From Neisseria sp. DTU_2020_1000833_1_SI_GRL_NUU_006 (GTDB lineage Bacteria; Pseudomonadota; Gammaproteobacteria; Burkholderiales; Neisseriaceae): a DNA stretch of 64,000 nt. The notes under the pieces are model-generated. The model saw nothing but the letters and a program-made list of their open reading frames with translations, had not been told where the DNA came from and did not search any database. Location of the stretch: NCBI GenBank assembly GCA_032388755.1, contig CP135593.1:2480001-2544000 (forward strand). The letters run 5' to 3'. The translations under genes and the position numbers were made by a program. Position 1 is the stretch's first letter, and the number at the start of each line of letters is the position of its first letter. This document shows positions 19,149 through 27,966 of the stretch, one piece after another.

Positions 19149-19763
19149 ATGACTGAATTAATTAAAATTAACTTTCTTCCATATAGAGAAGAAATTAAGC
19201 AACGTAAAAGACAGCAATTTAAAATTTTGATGCTTTCTTCGTTATTAATAGGAGTTGGTTTATCTGCAATAGCTTATTTAGCGATCAATAATGCTATTAG
19301 TGATCAAGAAAGTAGGAATGCATTTTTGGAAGCAGAAATTACCAAGTTGGATAATGATTTAGGAGAAATAAAAAAATTACAGCAGGAAAAAGAAAACTTC
19401 TTGGCTAAAAAGCAAAAAGTTGAGGAGTTGCAAGAAAAACGTTCCCAAGCTGCATATATCATCGATAGTTTGAATGTGGTTATTCCAGATAATACTTATA
19501 TTACTTCTCTTGATGCAGAAAATCCGACTTCTTATAAGATTACAGGTCGGGCGATTAGCGATAATAAAATTGCCATGTTTATGCGGTCTTTGCCAAGTAC
19601 AGGTATTTTTACGCAGCCAGAACTTTTGGAAATTAAGAAAATTGATAATTATCAAGAGTTTAATATTAAATCTATGATTGGTTCTGCGAGTATTCCAGTC
19701 AAGTCGGAGAGAGAAGCAATTAATGATGATCCGACGAAAGCACAGAACGGGGAGGAAAAGTAA
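19149..19763 (+). CDS. pilN: Type IV pilus inner-membrane protein PilN
   Basis: 204 residues. The short cytoplasmic tail carries the PilM-binding motif INFLPYREE (7-15), then one membrane segment (~25-45), a coiled coil (EAEITKLDNDLGEIKKLQ, ~60-95) and a periplasmic ferredoxin-like domain. It dimerises with PilO in the pilus alignment complex. The stop at 19763 abuts the pilO start, so translation is probably coupled. Confidence 0.96.
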   Translation: MTELIKINFLPYREEIKQRKRQQFKILMLSSLLIGVGLSAIAYLAINNAISDQESRNAFLEAEITKLDNDLGEIKKLQQEKENFLAKKQKVEELQEKRSQAAYIIDSLNVVIPDNTYITSLDAENPTSYKITGRAISDNKIAMFMRSLPSTGIFTQPELLEIKKIDNYQEFNIKSMIGSASIPVKSEREAINDDPTKAQNGEEK

Positions 19764-20450
19764 ATGGCCTCAGCAAAAGTAAAAAATTTGGATATTCAGA
19801 ATTTATATTTGTTGAACCCTGCTGCAAAGTTTGTATTAGCTGCATTAGCAGTTGCAGGGGTATTGGCAGTTGGCTATGGAATAGTATTTCGTGATCAGCT
19901 GGAAACACTTTCAACCCAAGAGGCAAAGGAGGAGGAGTTAAAGGAAACATATACGAAAAAGAGTATTGAGGCTGCAAGTTTGGATAACTTGAAAGCTGAA
20001 TTAATATCTATTCGTTCTTCATTTGACATCTTGTTAAAACAGTTACCGACTGATGCTGAAATTCCTACTTTGATTCAAGAACTGCACCAGGCAGGTTCAG
20101 CAAACGGTCTTCGCTTAGATAGTGTAGTTCCACAGGTTCCGGTCAATGATGGGCCAATACAGAAGTTACCGTATGAAATATCGATTACGGGCAAATATAA
20201 TCAGATTAACCAATTTGCTAGAGATGTTGGTGGTTTATCGCGGATAATTACATTGGAGTCGTTAAAAATATCTCATGTTTCAGATAGTAAAAATAGCAAA
20301 GATAGTAAAAATGATATTTTAACGCTCAGAGCAATTGCGACGACTTATAAAGCCCGCCCGTCAGATGAGGTAGCAGCGGAACTTGCCGCTCAGCAGAGTC
20401 AGGCACAGGGAGATTCAGAAAATGGCCAAGCCAATTCTGAACAAAAATAA
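19764..20450 (+). CDS. pilO: Type IV pilus inner-membrane protein PilO
   Basis: 228 residues. A short cytoplasmic tail is followed by a membrane helix (AKFVLAALAVAGVLAVGYGI, ~20-40), a coiled coil and a periplasmic ferredoxin-like domain (PYEISITGKYNQINQFARDV). PilO pairs with PilN and binds PilP. The C-terminus is a Gln/Ala-rich tail. GGAGGAAAAGTAA immediately before the start provides the ribosome-binding site within the end of pilN. Confidence 0.96.
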   Translation: MASAKVKNLDIQNLYLLNPAAKFVLAALAVAGVLAVGYGIVFRDQLETLSTQEAKEEELKETYTKKSIEAASLDNLKAELISIRSSFDILLKQLPTDAEIPTLIQELHQAGSANGLRLDSVVPQVPVNDGPIQKLPYEISITGKYNQINQFARDVGGLSRIITLESLKISHVSDSKNSKDSKNDILTLRAIATTYKARPSDEVAAELAAQQSQAQGDSENGQANSEQK

Positions 20451-20467
20451 TAAATGATAGGAAAATC

Positions 20468-21022
20468 ATGAAAAATAAAATTTTCTTACTTACAAGTGTC
20501 CTGTCATTGACGGGGTGTACACCGGCATATGACGATTTGAATGAGTGGATGACTAAGACACGTCAGGATGCCAAGTCTCATATCATTCCATTTGAGGCTC
20601 CGGTAGTGAACCCTCCGGCTGTTTATAATCCACCGGCTTACAGTGGTTTAAATGCATTCGATTTTCGACGGTTGGATAATGCACCTAAAGGTAGCAACGC
20701 TCCAAATCCTAATCGTCCAAAAGAAGCATTGGAAGCATTCAGTTTAGAAAATATGCGGTACGTAGGGATGCTGAGCAATGGCAGTAAAACTGCCGGTTTT
20801 ATTGATGTAAATGGACATGTCTATACAGTTTATCCGGGGAACTATATCGGACAAAATTATGGAAAAATCCAAAGCATTACTGATGATTTGATTGTTTTGA
20901 CAGAGTTAGTTGAGGATAGTTCGGGCAATTGGATTTATCGAAAGGCGGAATTGCCATTAAGCAATAATGCTGAAAATAGTTCAAATGATGCCAGTAATGC
21001 TTCAGCAACGAATTCAAACTAA
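20468..21022 (+). CDS. pilP: Type IV pilus lipoprotein PilP
   Basis: 184 residues with a lipoprotein signal (lipobox LTGC, Cys17). PilP bridges the PilN/PilO pair in the inner membrane to the N0 domain of the PilQ secretin. The Pro-rich linker (~45-65) precedes the folded beta domain (ENMRYVGML through GNWIYRKAEL). The Asn/Ser-rich tail ends the protein. It sits 17 bp after pilO and 18 bp before pilQ. Confidence 0.96.
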   Translation: MKNKIFLLTSVLSLTGCTPAYDDLNEWMTKTRQDAKSHIIPFEAPVVNPPAVYNPPAYSGLNAFDFRRLDNAPKGSNAPNPNRPKEALEAFSLENMRYVGMLSNGSKTAGFIDVNGHVYTVYPGNYIGQNYGKIQSITDDLIVLTELVEDSSGNWIYRKAELPLSNNAENSSNDASNASATNSN

Positions 21023-21040
21023 TTTAAGGGGTCTCACTTC

Positions 21041-23164
21041 ATGAAAACTAAGAATATGACGAAATTATTTGCCGGTATCAGTATGATTGCAGCAGCACAA
21101 ATTGCATTGGCTGGTAATATTACTGATATTAATGTATCAACTTTGCCGGATAGTCAAAAAATTATCAAAATCCGTTTTGACCGGGATGTGATTAGCCCGA
21201 GCGGCTTTGTTACATCCACTCCGTCCCGAATTGCCTTGGATTTTGCCAAAACAAATATTCAATTGGCTCAACCTGTATTGGAATACGCGGATTCTTTGTT
21301 AAATCAAATTACTGCGGCTCAGAATAATGACCGATCTCGCATTGTTTTGGGATTGAATAAAGCGGCGCAATATAATACCGAAGTCCATGGTAATGAAGTA
21401 TGGGTATTCGTTACAGAATCATCTGATCGAACCACAACTTCTGCGGCTATTTCAAATAATGCAAATGCACGTCAGAAGGCAGGCTCGTCTGAAGCAGTTA
21501 AACAAACGGTAAATTCAGCTAATATTGACTTCAGGAAGGGTGCACATAACTCAGGTATTGTGGAATTGAATGCGCCTGCTTTTACAGGAAAACCTGAAGT
21601 GAAGCAACAACGTGATCGGGTTATTATTACTCTGAAAAATTATCCGTTGCCGACACAAGCGCAACGCAGTTTGGATGTTGCCGATTTCAGTACACCGGTT
21701 AAAAATATTACGTTAAAACGTATTGGAAATGATGCTCAACTAATTATTCGTAATAATGGCAATTGGGATTTCAATACCAAAGCTGCAAATGGTCAATTTG
21801 CTTTTGAAGTAATGCCTAAGTCCGCAAGTACGGAATCAAGTGGGCTGAATGCAAATCCAAACAAATCTTTCCGCGGCCGTAAAATTTCCCTGGACTTCCA
21901 AGATGTTGAAGTACGTACCATTTTGCAAATCCTTGCGAAGGAGTCAGGGGTTAATATCGTGGCCAGTGATTCCGTGAATGGCAAAATGACACTTTCTTTA
22001 AAAGATGTGCCTTGGGATCAGGCTTTGGATTTGGTTATGCAGGCGCGTAATTTGGATATGCGTCGACAAGGCAATATTATCAATATCGCACCTCGTGATG
22101 AATTGTTGGCTAAAGATAAGGCTTTCTTGCAGGCGGAGAAAGAAATTGCCGAACTGGGGCCTTTATATTCCCAAACTTTCCAATTGAAGTATAAAAATGT
22201 AGAAGAGTTCCGGAAAATTTTGCGTTTGGACGACAACAATAGTGGAAACTCCAATGGTAGAAATACCTTATTGAGCAGCCGTGGCAGTGCGCTGATCGAT
22301 CCTGCGACGAATACTTTGATTATTACGGATAATCGAAATGTTGTAGAAAAATTCCGTAAATTGATTGAGGAATTGGATGTACCGACTCGTCAAGTCATGG
22401 TTGAAGCCCGTATCGTTGAAGCAAAAGACGGTTTTTCGCGTGATTTGGGTGTGAAATTCGGTGTCGCAGGATCCAAAGGAAGCAACGCTTGGGGTAACTC
22501 TTGGAGTAATGCGCAAGATAACCAGGCTGTTTTGCGAGGCGATGCAAATTACCGTACATGGTCTTTACAACCGAACATTAGCCTGCCTGCGGCGGCGGCA
22601 ACTAATAATATTGCTCTAGTACGAGCTTTGTCATCAGGTGCATTGGGTTTGGAAATTTCTGCTTCGGAGGCTACCGGTAAAAGTAAAACCATTTCTAATC
22701 CGCGTGTCCTAACTCAAGACCGTAGAGAGGCTACTATTGAGTCCGGTACCGAAATACCGTATCAGGAGGCTTCTTCCAGTGGTGCAACTTCAGTTTCGTT
22801 CAAAAAAGCCGTGTTGGGCTTAACGGTAACGCCGAATGTAACGCCTGATGGTCAAGTTATTATGACTGTAAAAATTACCAAAGATACGCCGCAAGACTGT
22901 ACAGTGGACTCTTTGATTACCAAATGTATTCAGACTAAAAACTTGAATACTCAGGCGATGGTTGAAGATGGTGGCACGTTGATTGTTGGCGGTATCTATG
23001 AAGAAGATAATAGCGATACGATTAACAAAGTACCATTATTGGGCGATTTGCCAGTGGTAGGCAATTTGTTCAAATCCCGTGCGAAAAAAGAAGAGCGTCG
23101 CGAATTGCTGGTTTTCATCACTCCGCGAATTATGGATGGTGTAGGCAGCAATCTCCGCTACTAA
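21041..23164 (+). CDS. pilQ: Type IV pilus secretin PilQ
   Basis: 707 residues. PilQ forms the outer-membrane ring through which pili and transforming DNA pass. It has a signal peptide (~1-24, ending QIALAG), two AMIN-type beta domains that bind peptidoglycan (~27-125 and ~155-260), N0 (GRKISLDFQDVEVRTILQIL, ~280), N1 (~375-450) and the secretin core with TPNVTPDGQVIMTVKI and VPLLGDLPVVGNLF. The linker between the AMIN domains lacks the PAKQQAA-type small basic repeats of meningococcal PilQ, which explains the shorter length. A hairpin terminator follows. Confidence 0.97.
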   Translation: MKTKNMTKLFAGISMIAAAQIALAGNITDINVSTLPDSQKIIKIRFDRDVISPSGFVTSTPSRIALDFAKTNIQLAQPVLEYADSLLNQITAAQNNDRSRIVLGLNKAAQYNTEVHGNEVWVFVTESSDRTTTSAAISNNANARQKAGSSEAVKQTVNSANIDFRKGAHNSGIVELNAPAFTGKPEVKQQRDRVIITLKNYPLPTQAQRSLDVADFSTPVKNITLKRIGNDAQLIIRNNGNWDFNTKAANGQFAFEVMPKSASTESSGLNANPNKSFRGRKISLDFQDVEVRTILQILAKESGVNIVASDSVNGKMTLSLKDVPWDQALDLVMQARNLDMRRQGNIINIAPRDELLAKDKAFLQAEKEIAELGPLYSQTFQLKYKNVEEFRKILRLDDNNSGNSNGRNTLLSSRGSALIDPATNTLIITDNRNVVEKFRKLIEELDVPTRQVMVEARIVEAKDGFSRDLGVKFGVAGSKGSNAWGNSWSNAQDNQAVLRGDANYRTWSLQPNISLPAAAATNNIALVRALSSGALGLEISASEATGKSKTISNPRVLTQDRREATIESGTEIPYQEASSSGATSVSFKKAVLGLTVTPNVTPDGQVIMTVKITKDTPQDCTVDSLITKCIQTKNLNTQAMVEDGGTLIVGGIYEEDNSDTINKVPLLGDLPVVGNLFKSRAKKEERRELLVFITPRIMDGVGSNLRY

Positions 23165-23170
23165 AATTGG

Positions 23171-23206
23171 AAAAGGCATATACTCGGAAGGGTATATGCT
23201 TTTTTA
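23171..23206 (+). terminator. Terminator of the pilMNOPQ operon
   Basis: GCATATAC and GTATATGC are separated by ~8 nt and followed by T6. It isolates pilQ from aroK, unlike a simple pilQ-aroK read-through unit. Confidence 0.85.
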
Positions 23207-23588
23207 ATTGGCACAAATTAGATAGGGAATTTTAGGGATTTTTGTTTATTTTGGAAGGAATATGGTGAAATATCCATAAATGGTAATAGCTATATTCGAT
23301 GATGTATTTCTATTTATTGAGGAGTTAAATCTAGACTTCGCCACATAGTAAGAGATATTGAGTTTTTTATACACTGAAGGCTACTTTCATTCTAAATTGT
23401 TTGTGACAAATGAGTGGGGCAAAGCTGCTATTACTATAAATAGGTCGTCTGAAAACATCACGTAATCTTTAATACCATCCATGGTCTTAGGTAAGCAGGG
23501 TTAAACACGATATAATCGGTATTGTCGGAAAACTAAGTATAAATAAGCGCCAACGCATGCCTGGCAGTATTCATAAATCTTGTATCGG
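23207..23588. other. Intergenic region pilQ-aroK
   Basis: About 380 bp, AT-rich, with one DUS at 23442-23453. I see no gene. It presumably carries the aroK promoter, but no hexamer pair is convincing. Confidence 0.6.
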
Positions 23589-24137
23589 ATGAACACCTTC
23601 ATGGAAAAGCTCAATGGTAATTTAATTCTTATCGGATTGATGGGGGCAGGAAAAACAACGCTGGGAAGGCAGTTTGCTCAAATGTACGATTGCCCGTTTT
23701 ATGATAGTGATTTGGAAATTTGCTCAGCGTCAGGTGTTTCTATTTCCACTATTTTTGAGATGGAAGGAGAGGAAGGATTCCGCCACCGTGAGACTTTGAT
23801 GCTGAAAAAGCTGTCGGCATTAAACGGCATTGTGTTGTCGACGGGAGGGGGTTCGGTTTTGCGTGAAGAAAACCGATGTTGCCTGCGTGAGCATGGTACG
23901 GTGGTTTATTTGCATGCATTACCTGAGGTGCTGTTGGAGCGTACACGTTATGATAGCAGCCGCCCGCTTTTAAAAACGGACGATCCTTTAAAAAAATTAC
24001 GCGAATTGTATATGGTTCGGGATCCGATTTATCGTGAGACCGCGCATATCGTTATAGAGTCGGAGAGCTGTGCTAAAACCCTTCGAAAATTGGTTGAATG
24101 TTTGGATGGGCAGAAATTCATTGAATATGATGATTGA
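23589..24137 (+). CDS. aroK: Shikimate kinase
   Basis: 182 residues from the ATG at 23589. An alternative ATG at 23601 (MEKLNGN) is equally possible, as neither has a clear ribosome-binding site. It phosphorylates shikimate at the 3-OH in aromatic amino-acid synthesis. The P-loop GLMGAGKTT (~16-24), the Asp of YDSD, FRHRE and the STGGG shikimate-binding loop are visible, and the lid arginine lies in SSRPLL. It is followed by aroB, with a DUS hairpin between. Confidence 0.95.
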   Translation: MNTFMEKLNGNLILIGLMGAGKTTLGRQFAQMYDCPFYDSDLEICSASGVSISTIFEMEGEEGFRHRETLMLKKLSALNGIVLSTGGGSVLREENRCCLREHGTVVYLHALPEVLLERTRYDSSRPLLKTDDPLKKLRELYMVRDPIYRETAHIVIESESCAKTLRKLVECLDGQKFIEYDD

Positions 24138-24157
24138 AGGTGTTGCCTTTGTTGATT

Positions 24158-24196
24158 AGGTCGTCTGAAATGTAAAAACGGTTTCAGACGACTTTT
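24158..24196. terminator. DUS hairpin between aroK and aroB
   Basis: AGGTCGTCTGAAA and TTTCAGACGACTTTT pair across a ~13-nt loop. The right arm has one change. It may end or attenuate aroK transcription. Confidence 0.75.
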
Positions 24197-24335
24197 AGTT
24201 ATATGTTCGCCCCCACCTATTGGTTTTGCTTGATAAAATGTTCTTTATCTAACTAGTCAGTTTTCAATAGAGCGGTAAGCGTATATTATTTTGCGTTGTT
24301 ACTACATGATTTATTTTGACAAGGAGTCTTCTCCT

Positions 24336-25415
24336 ATGCGTACTTTGACTGTTCAAACTCCGTCTCACCAATATCCTATTTTTATCGGGTATGACCTTAT
24401 CGGGCAGGCTGATAGTTTACTTAAGCCTTATTTGAATAAAACAGCCGCAATCATAACCAACGAGACTGTTGCGCCTTTATATCTGAAAAATCTTCAAATG
24501 AGTTTGGACAGAATCGGTATCAGGCATTTCAGCATTATCTTGCCGGATGGCGAAAAATATAAAAACTGGCAGACATTGAACCTTATTTTTGACGGATTGA
24601 TGGAAAACAGAGCCGAACGGAAAACTACACTAATTGCATTGGGTGGCGGGGTAATCGGCGATATGGTCGGCTTTGCCGCTGCAACGTACCAACGAGGTGC
24701 GCCGTTTATCCAAATTCCGACAACTTTGTTGAGTCAGGTGGATTCATCCGTTGGTGGGAAGACGGGTATCAACCATCCGCTTGGAAAAAATATGATTGGT
24801 GCGTTTTACCAACCGCAGGCGGTCTTGGCTGATTTGGAAACATTGAAGACCTTGCCGCGCCGAGAATTATCGGCAGGTATGGCAGAAGTTATTAAATATG
24901 GTGCGCTTGGCGATGTTGATTTCTTTGAGTGGTTGGAACAAAACGTTACGGATTTGATGGCGCAAAACCAAGAGAAATTGACGCAGGCGGTATATCACTG
25001 CTGCAAAATGAAAGCCGACATTGTTGCCAAAGATGAAACCGAACAAGGTATCCGCGCGTGGCTTAATCTCGGCCATACTTTCGGACACGCTATCGAGGCG
25101 GAAATGGGTTACGGAGTATGGTTGCATGGTGAGGCAGTGGCAGCGGGTTGCGTGCTGGCAGGTAGATTATCCGAAGAATTGGGTAAAATTTCCGATGCGG
25201 ACACACGTCGAATCGCTGTTTTAATGGAGGCTGCAGGATTACCGTCATTGCCGCCTAAATTCCCGTTTGAAAAATGGATCAGCCATATGAGTCATGACAA
25301 AAAGGTCAGTAGCGGCGTGATGCGCTTTATCGGGCTGAACCGTTTGGGGGAAGCCAATATTACTGAAGTTAGCGATATTGATATTTTAAAGCGGACTTTG
25401 CAGCCGTATTTGTAA
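24336..25415 (+). CDS. aroB: 3-dehydroquinate synthase
   Basis: 359 residues from the ATG at 24336, chosen for AAGGAG nine bases upstream and the family N-terminus MRTLTVQTPSHQYPIFIG. It converts DAHP to 3-dehydroquinate, using NAD and zinc. Motifs seen: LPDGEKYKNW, the nucleotide site ALGGGVIGDMVGFAAATYQRG, TTLLSQVDSSVGGKTGINHP, and the zinc ligands in NLGHTFGHAIE and LHGEAVAAG. A DUS terminator shared with convergent argC follows. Confidence 0.97.
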   Translation: MRTLTVQTPSHQYPIFIGYDLIGQADSLLKPYLNKTAAIITNETVAPLYLKNLQMSLDRIGIRHFSIILPDGEKYKNWQTLNLIFDGLMENRAERKTTLIALGGGVIGDMVGFAAATYQRGAPFIQIPTTLLSQVDSSVGGKTGINHPLGKNMIGAFYQPQAVLADLETLKTLPRRELSAGMAEVIKYGALGDVDFFEWLEQNVTDLMAQNQEKLTQAVYHCCKMKADIVAKDETEQGIRAWLNLGHTFGHAIEAEMGYGVWLHGEAVAAGCVLAGRLSEELGKISDADTRRIAVLMEAAGLPSLPPKFPFEKWISHMSHDKKVSSGVMRFIGLNRLGEANITEVSDIDILKRTLQPYL

Positions 25416-25471
25416 TGCGCATTCCAGTAAATGTGCCGTGCATATTCATTGTCGCATGAGTCAAAAATAGA

Positions 25472-25507
25472 GAAGGTCGTCTGAAAAGTTTTCAGACGAC
25501 CTTTTTA
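25472..25507. terminator. Bidirectional DUS terminator between aroB and argC
   Basis: AAGGTCGTCTGAAAA and TTTTCAGACGACCTT form a perfect stem with almost no loop, between two convergent genes, followed by T5. Confidence 0.92.
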
Positions 25508-25512
25508 TATGA

Positions 25513-26556
25513 TTAAGGTAGGAGTGGAGTTTGTATCAAACCGAGTTTTTCATCAAAGCCGAACATGATATTCATATTTTGAACAGCTTGTCCTGCCGCC
25601 CCTTTAACTAAGTTGTCGATGACGGACAGAGCGATCCATACATTGTCAGACGAAGATTTTTGGATGCTGACACGGCAAAGGTTTGCCCCGCGCACGCTGC
25701 GGGTTTCTGGTGTTGAACCGGCCGGCATGATGTCCACAAAAGGACTGTCCCGATAAAATTCGCGTAAAACAGCTTCCGGATTGCAACCGTCCTCAAGATG
25801 CAGGTATAAAGTGGCGTGCATACCCCGGATCATGGGTGTCAGATGGGGAACGAAAATGAAATGTTCGGCAATTCCTGGTTGCAATGTGGCGATGGTTTGC
25901 CGAATTTCGGGCTGGTGTCGGTGTCCCGTAATGCCGTAGGCTTTAAAATTATCCCCTGCCTCGCAAAGCAGCGAGCCGGTATTGGCTTTCCGACCTGCGC
26001 CGGATACGCCTGATTTACAGTCCGCAATCAATGGCATCTGCGGTTTCAGACGACCTTCTTTCAGCAATGGGAGTAAAGGCAGTGAAACGCAGGTCGGATA
26101 ACAGCCGGGGTTGGCAACGATTTGTGCAGATGCGATGGCATCGCGGTTTAATTCACTTAACCCGTACACCGCTTGAGGAACAATATCGGGGCTGGCGTGC
26201 TTCATTTTGTACCAATGTTCCCATGTGGGAATATCCTGTATACGAAAGTCAGCGGATAAGTCGACGATGCGGATACCTTTTTCCAAAAGACGGGGGGCAT
26301 CGTTCATGGCGATTCCATTTGGGGTGGCGAAAAAGACAATATCGCATTTTTCTAAACCGGCGTGTTCGGGGGATTGAAAGGTCAGATCGTAGACTCCCCT
26401 CAGACTGGGAAAGTAATCAGAAACTGCTTTACCTGACTCGCTGCGGCTGGTTACCGTTGTAATTTCGATATTCGGATGACTGCTGAGAAGCCGTAAAAGC
26501 TCTACGCCGGTGTAGCCTGTTGCACCGACGATGCCGACTTTGATTTTCGAATTCAT
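25513..26556 (-). CDS. argC: N-acetyl-gamma-glutamyl-phosphate reductase
   Basis: 347 residues from the ATG at 26556, which has TTGGAGA upstream; four more codons are open in frame before it. The enzyme reduces N-acetylglutamyl phosphate to the semialdehyde in arginine synthesis with NADPH. The Rossmann motif VGIVGATGYTGVEL starts at residue 7, the catalytic Cys152 is in ANPGCYPTC, and HRHQPEI carries the catalytic histidine. One DUS is embedded at ~26045. It is monocistronic between two terminators. Confidence 0.97.
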   Translation of the reverse strand: MNSKIKVGIVGATGYTGVELLRLLSSHPNIEITTVTSRSESGKAVSDYFPSLRGVYDLTFQSPEHAGLEKCDIVFFATPNGIAMNDAPRLLEKGIRIVDLSADFRIQDIPTWEHWYKMKHASPDIVPQAVYGLSELNRDAIASAQIVANPGCYPTCVSLPLLPLLKEGRLKPQMPLIADCKSGVSGAGRKANTGSLLCEAGDNFKAYGITGHRHQPEIRQTIATLQPGIAEHFIFVPHLTPMIRGMHATLYLHLEDGCNPEAVLREFYRDSPFVDIMPAGSTPETRSVRGANLCRVSIQKSSSDNVWIALSVIDNLVKGAAGQAVQNMNIMFGFDEKLGLIQTPLLP

Positions 26557-26646
26557 AGATTTCTCCAAGAGTAATTTTTAGATGTAGGCAGATTTGCCGG
26601 TATCGACTTCGTTCGAATACTGTTGTCCATTATAGAGGAACGGTGA

Positions 26647-26668
26647 TGTATAGTGGAAACAGCCACTA
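26647..26668. repeat. Short palindrome resembling fused Correia ends
   Basis: ATAGTGG and CCACTAT are separated by only six bases. They match the outer ends of Correia elements and may be a deletion remnant, but chance cannot be excluded. Confidence 0.35.
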
Positions 26669-26703
26669 TGAGCAATACGAAAAAGTACTGACATCTATAA
26701 AAG

Positions 26704-26749
26704 AAAAAGTCGTCTGAAAACATGGAAGACGAGTTTTCAGACGACCTTT
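26704..26749. terminator. DUS terminator downstream of the L,D-transpeptidase
   Basis: AAGTCGTCTGAAAAC and GTTTTCAGACGACCTTT pair across a ~14-nt loop, in the 3' region of the minus-strand gene that ends at 26841. Confidence 0.8.
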
Positions 26750-26840
26750 AAAGGGAAAATACTTAATGGTTATTTCCGTCCATACAGGATAAGTGGTGAG
26801 CAACCTATTTTATTTTAAACAGTTACAGGGCAATCTCTAC

Positions 26841-27839
26841 TTAAAACAGCAATGAAGTAGGATCTCCGTCTGCCGGCAGATCATATTTGGGATAGGAAGG
26901 TGTAGAAGCCGCCGGTGGGGGATTGTATTCGGCAGCTTTGGGTTTGCTTGGTGAGTATTCCGAAGCCGCTTTCGGAGTCGGAGTATCTTCGGCATCTATT
27001 TCGATTTCAGAACCGGCGGGTAATACTTCATCTTTCACCGGGGCTGGTTTCGGCATGACTTTCGGTTTGCTGAAGGCACTTGAGCCGCTCATCCATGCCA
27101 AGGATTTCAGCGGGGTTTTCAATTTGACGCCTTTAGCACAGGTCAAACAGTTTGCCGCTCCGGTACGCGCCTTCAAAATTGCATCGATACGGGCGGCATT
27201 AATCGTTTTGCCGTGCGCCTTAGCCCAGGCGGCAATACTTTTTTTCAGAGCATCGGTATCGAGGTTCTTTTTATTGTAAGGATCGCGATATGCAGCCAGC
27301 CAAAGATTTTTATTGGCATCTTCGTTGAGGCTGGCAAGTTGGTAAATGACGGAAGCAGGGGCGCCGGTTGCGATGGTTTTTGCAAATTCAAGCGCATCCG
27401 GAGACTTCATGCGCACACAACCGTGGCTACGGACGCCCGGTACGCTGGCAGGCGCGTTCGTGCCGTGAATGCCCAAACTGAATTTCGGATCGCCCAAGCG
27501 GACAAAGACAGGACCCAGAGGATTATTGGGGCCGGGCGGTACGGATTTGACGCCGTCTCCGCGTTCTTTTTGAATAGATTTCGGAATGTGCCAAGTAGGA
27601 TTAAAAGCTTTGGCTCCGATTTTGTGTTCCCCAAGGTTGGTTTGGGTCATGGCTTTGCCGACAGCAACGGGATAAATTTTTGTTAATTGTCCGTCGGTAT
27701 AGAGGAACAGACGCTGTTGCGGAATGTTGATGACAACATGTTGACCTTGTGAGACGGGGGAAACATCAGGAACAGGTGTGTTGGCAGTTGCGTAGGCGGC
27801 CAAAGCTGCAAGGCTTGTACTGAAGAGAATTTTTTTCAT
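26841..27839 (-). CDS. L,D-transpeptidase (YkuD domain), exported
   Basis: 332 residues. A signal peptide (~1-19, ending YATA) is followed by a YkuD domain with HGTN (His125) and SHGCVRM (nucleophile Cys141). The family makes 3-3 peptidoglycan cross-links or attaches proteins to the wall; some members cut such bonds. The last ~90 residues form a Pro/Lys-rich low-complexity tail (SEYSPSKPKAAEYNPP). Immediately upstream of the ATG there is no Shine-Dalgarno, only AT sequence preceded by T6 and C9. That C9 run could make expression phase-variable. Confidence 0.93.
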   Translation of the reverse strand: MKKILFSTSLAALAAYATANTPVPDVSPVSQGQHVVINIPQQRLFLYTDGQLTKIYPVAVGKAMTQTNLGEHKIGAKAFNPTWHIPKSIQKERGDGVKSVPPGPNNPLGPVFVRLGDPKFSLGIHGTNAPASVPGVRSHGCVRMKSPDALEFAKTIATGAPASVIYQLASLNEDANKNLWLAAYRDPYNKKNLDTDALKKSIAAWAKAHGKTINAARIDAILKARTGAANCLTCAKGVKLKTPLKSLAWMSGSSAFSKPKVMPKPAPVKDEVLPAGSEIEIDAEDTPTPKAASEYSPSKPKAAEYNPPPAASTPSYPKYDLPADGDPTSLLF

Positions 27840-27857
27840 GTTTTAAAATTTAAAAAA

Positions 27858-27866
27858 GGGGGGGGG
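27858..27866. repeat. Homopolymeric G9/C9 tract in the L,D-transpeptidase leader
   Basis: Nine G on the plus strand (C9 on the transpeptidase strand), starting 19 bases upstream of its ATG and next to A6/T6. Tracts like this change length by slippage in Neisseria. Confidence 0.7.
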
Positions 27867-27966
27867 AAATATTTCGGGCAATCATACCTGAATCTTTTTG
27901 GTTTTGTGCGAGAATATGCGTTTTTGCAAACAAAATGTGCCCTGTCGGGCAAAATGGATTTTCTTG

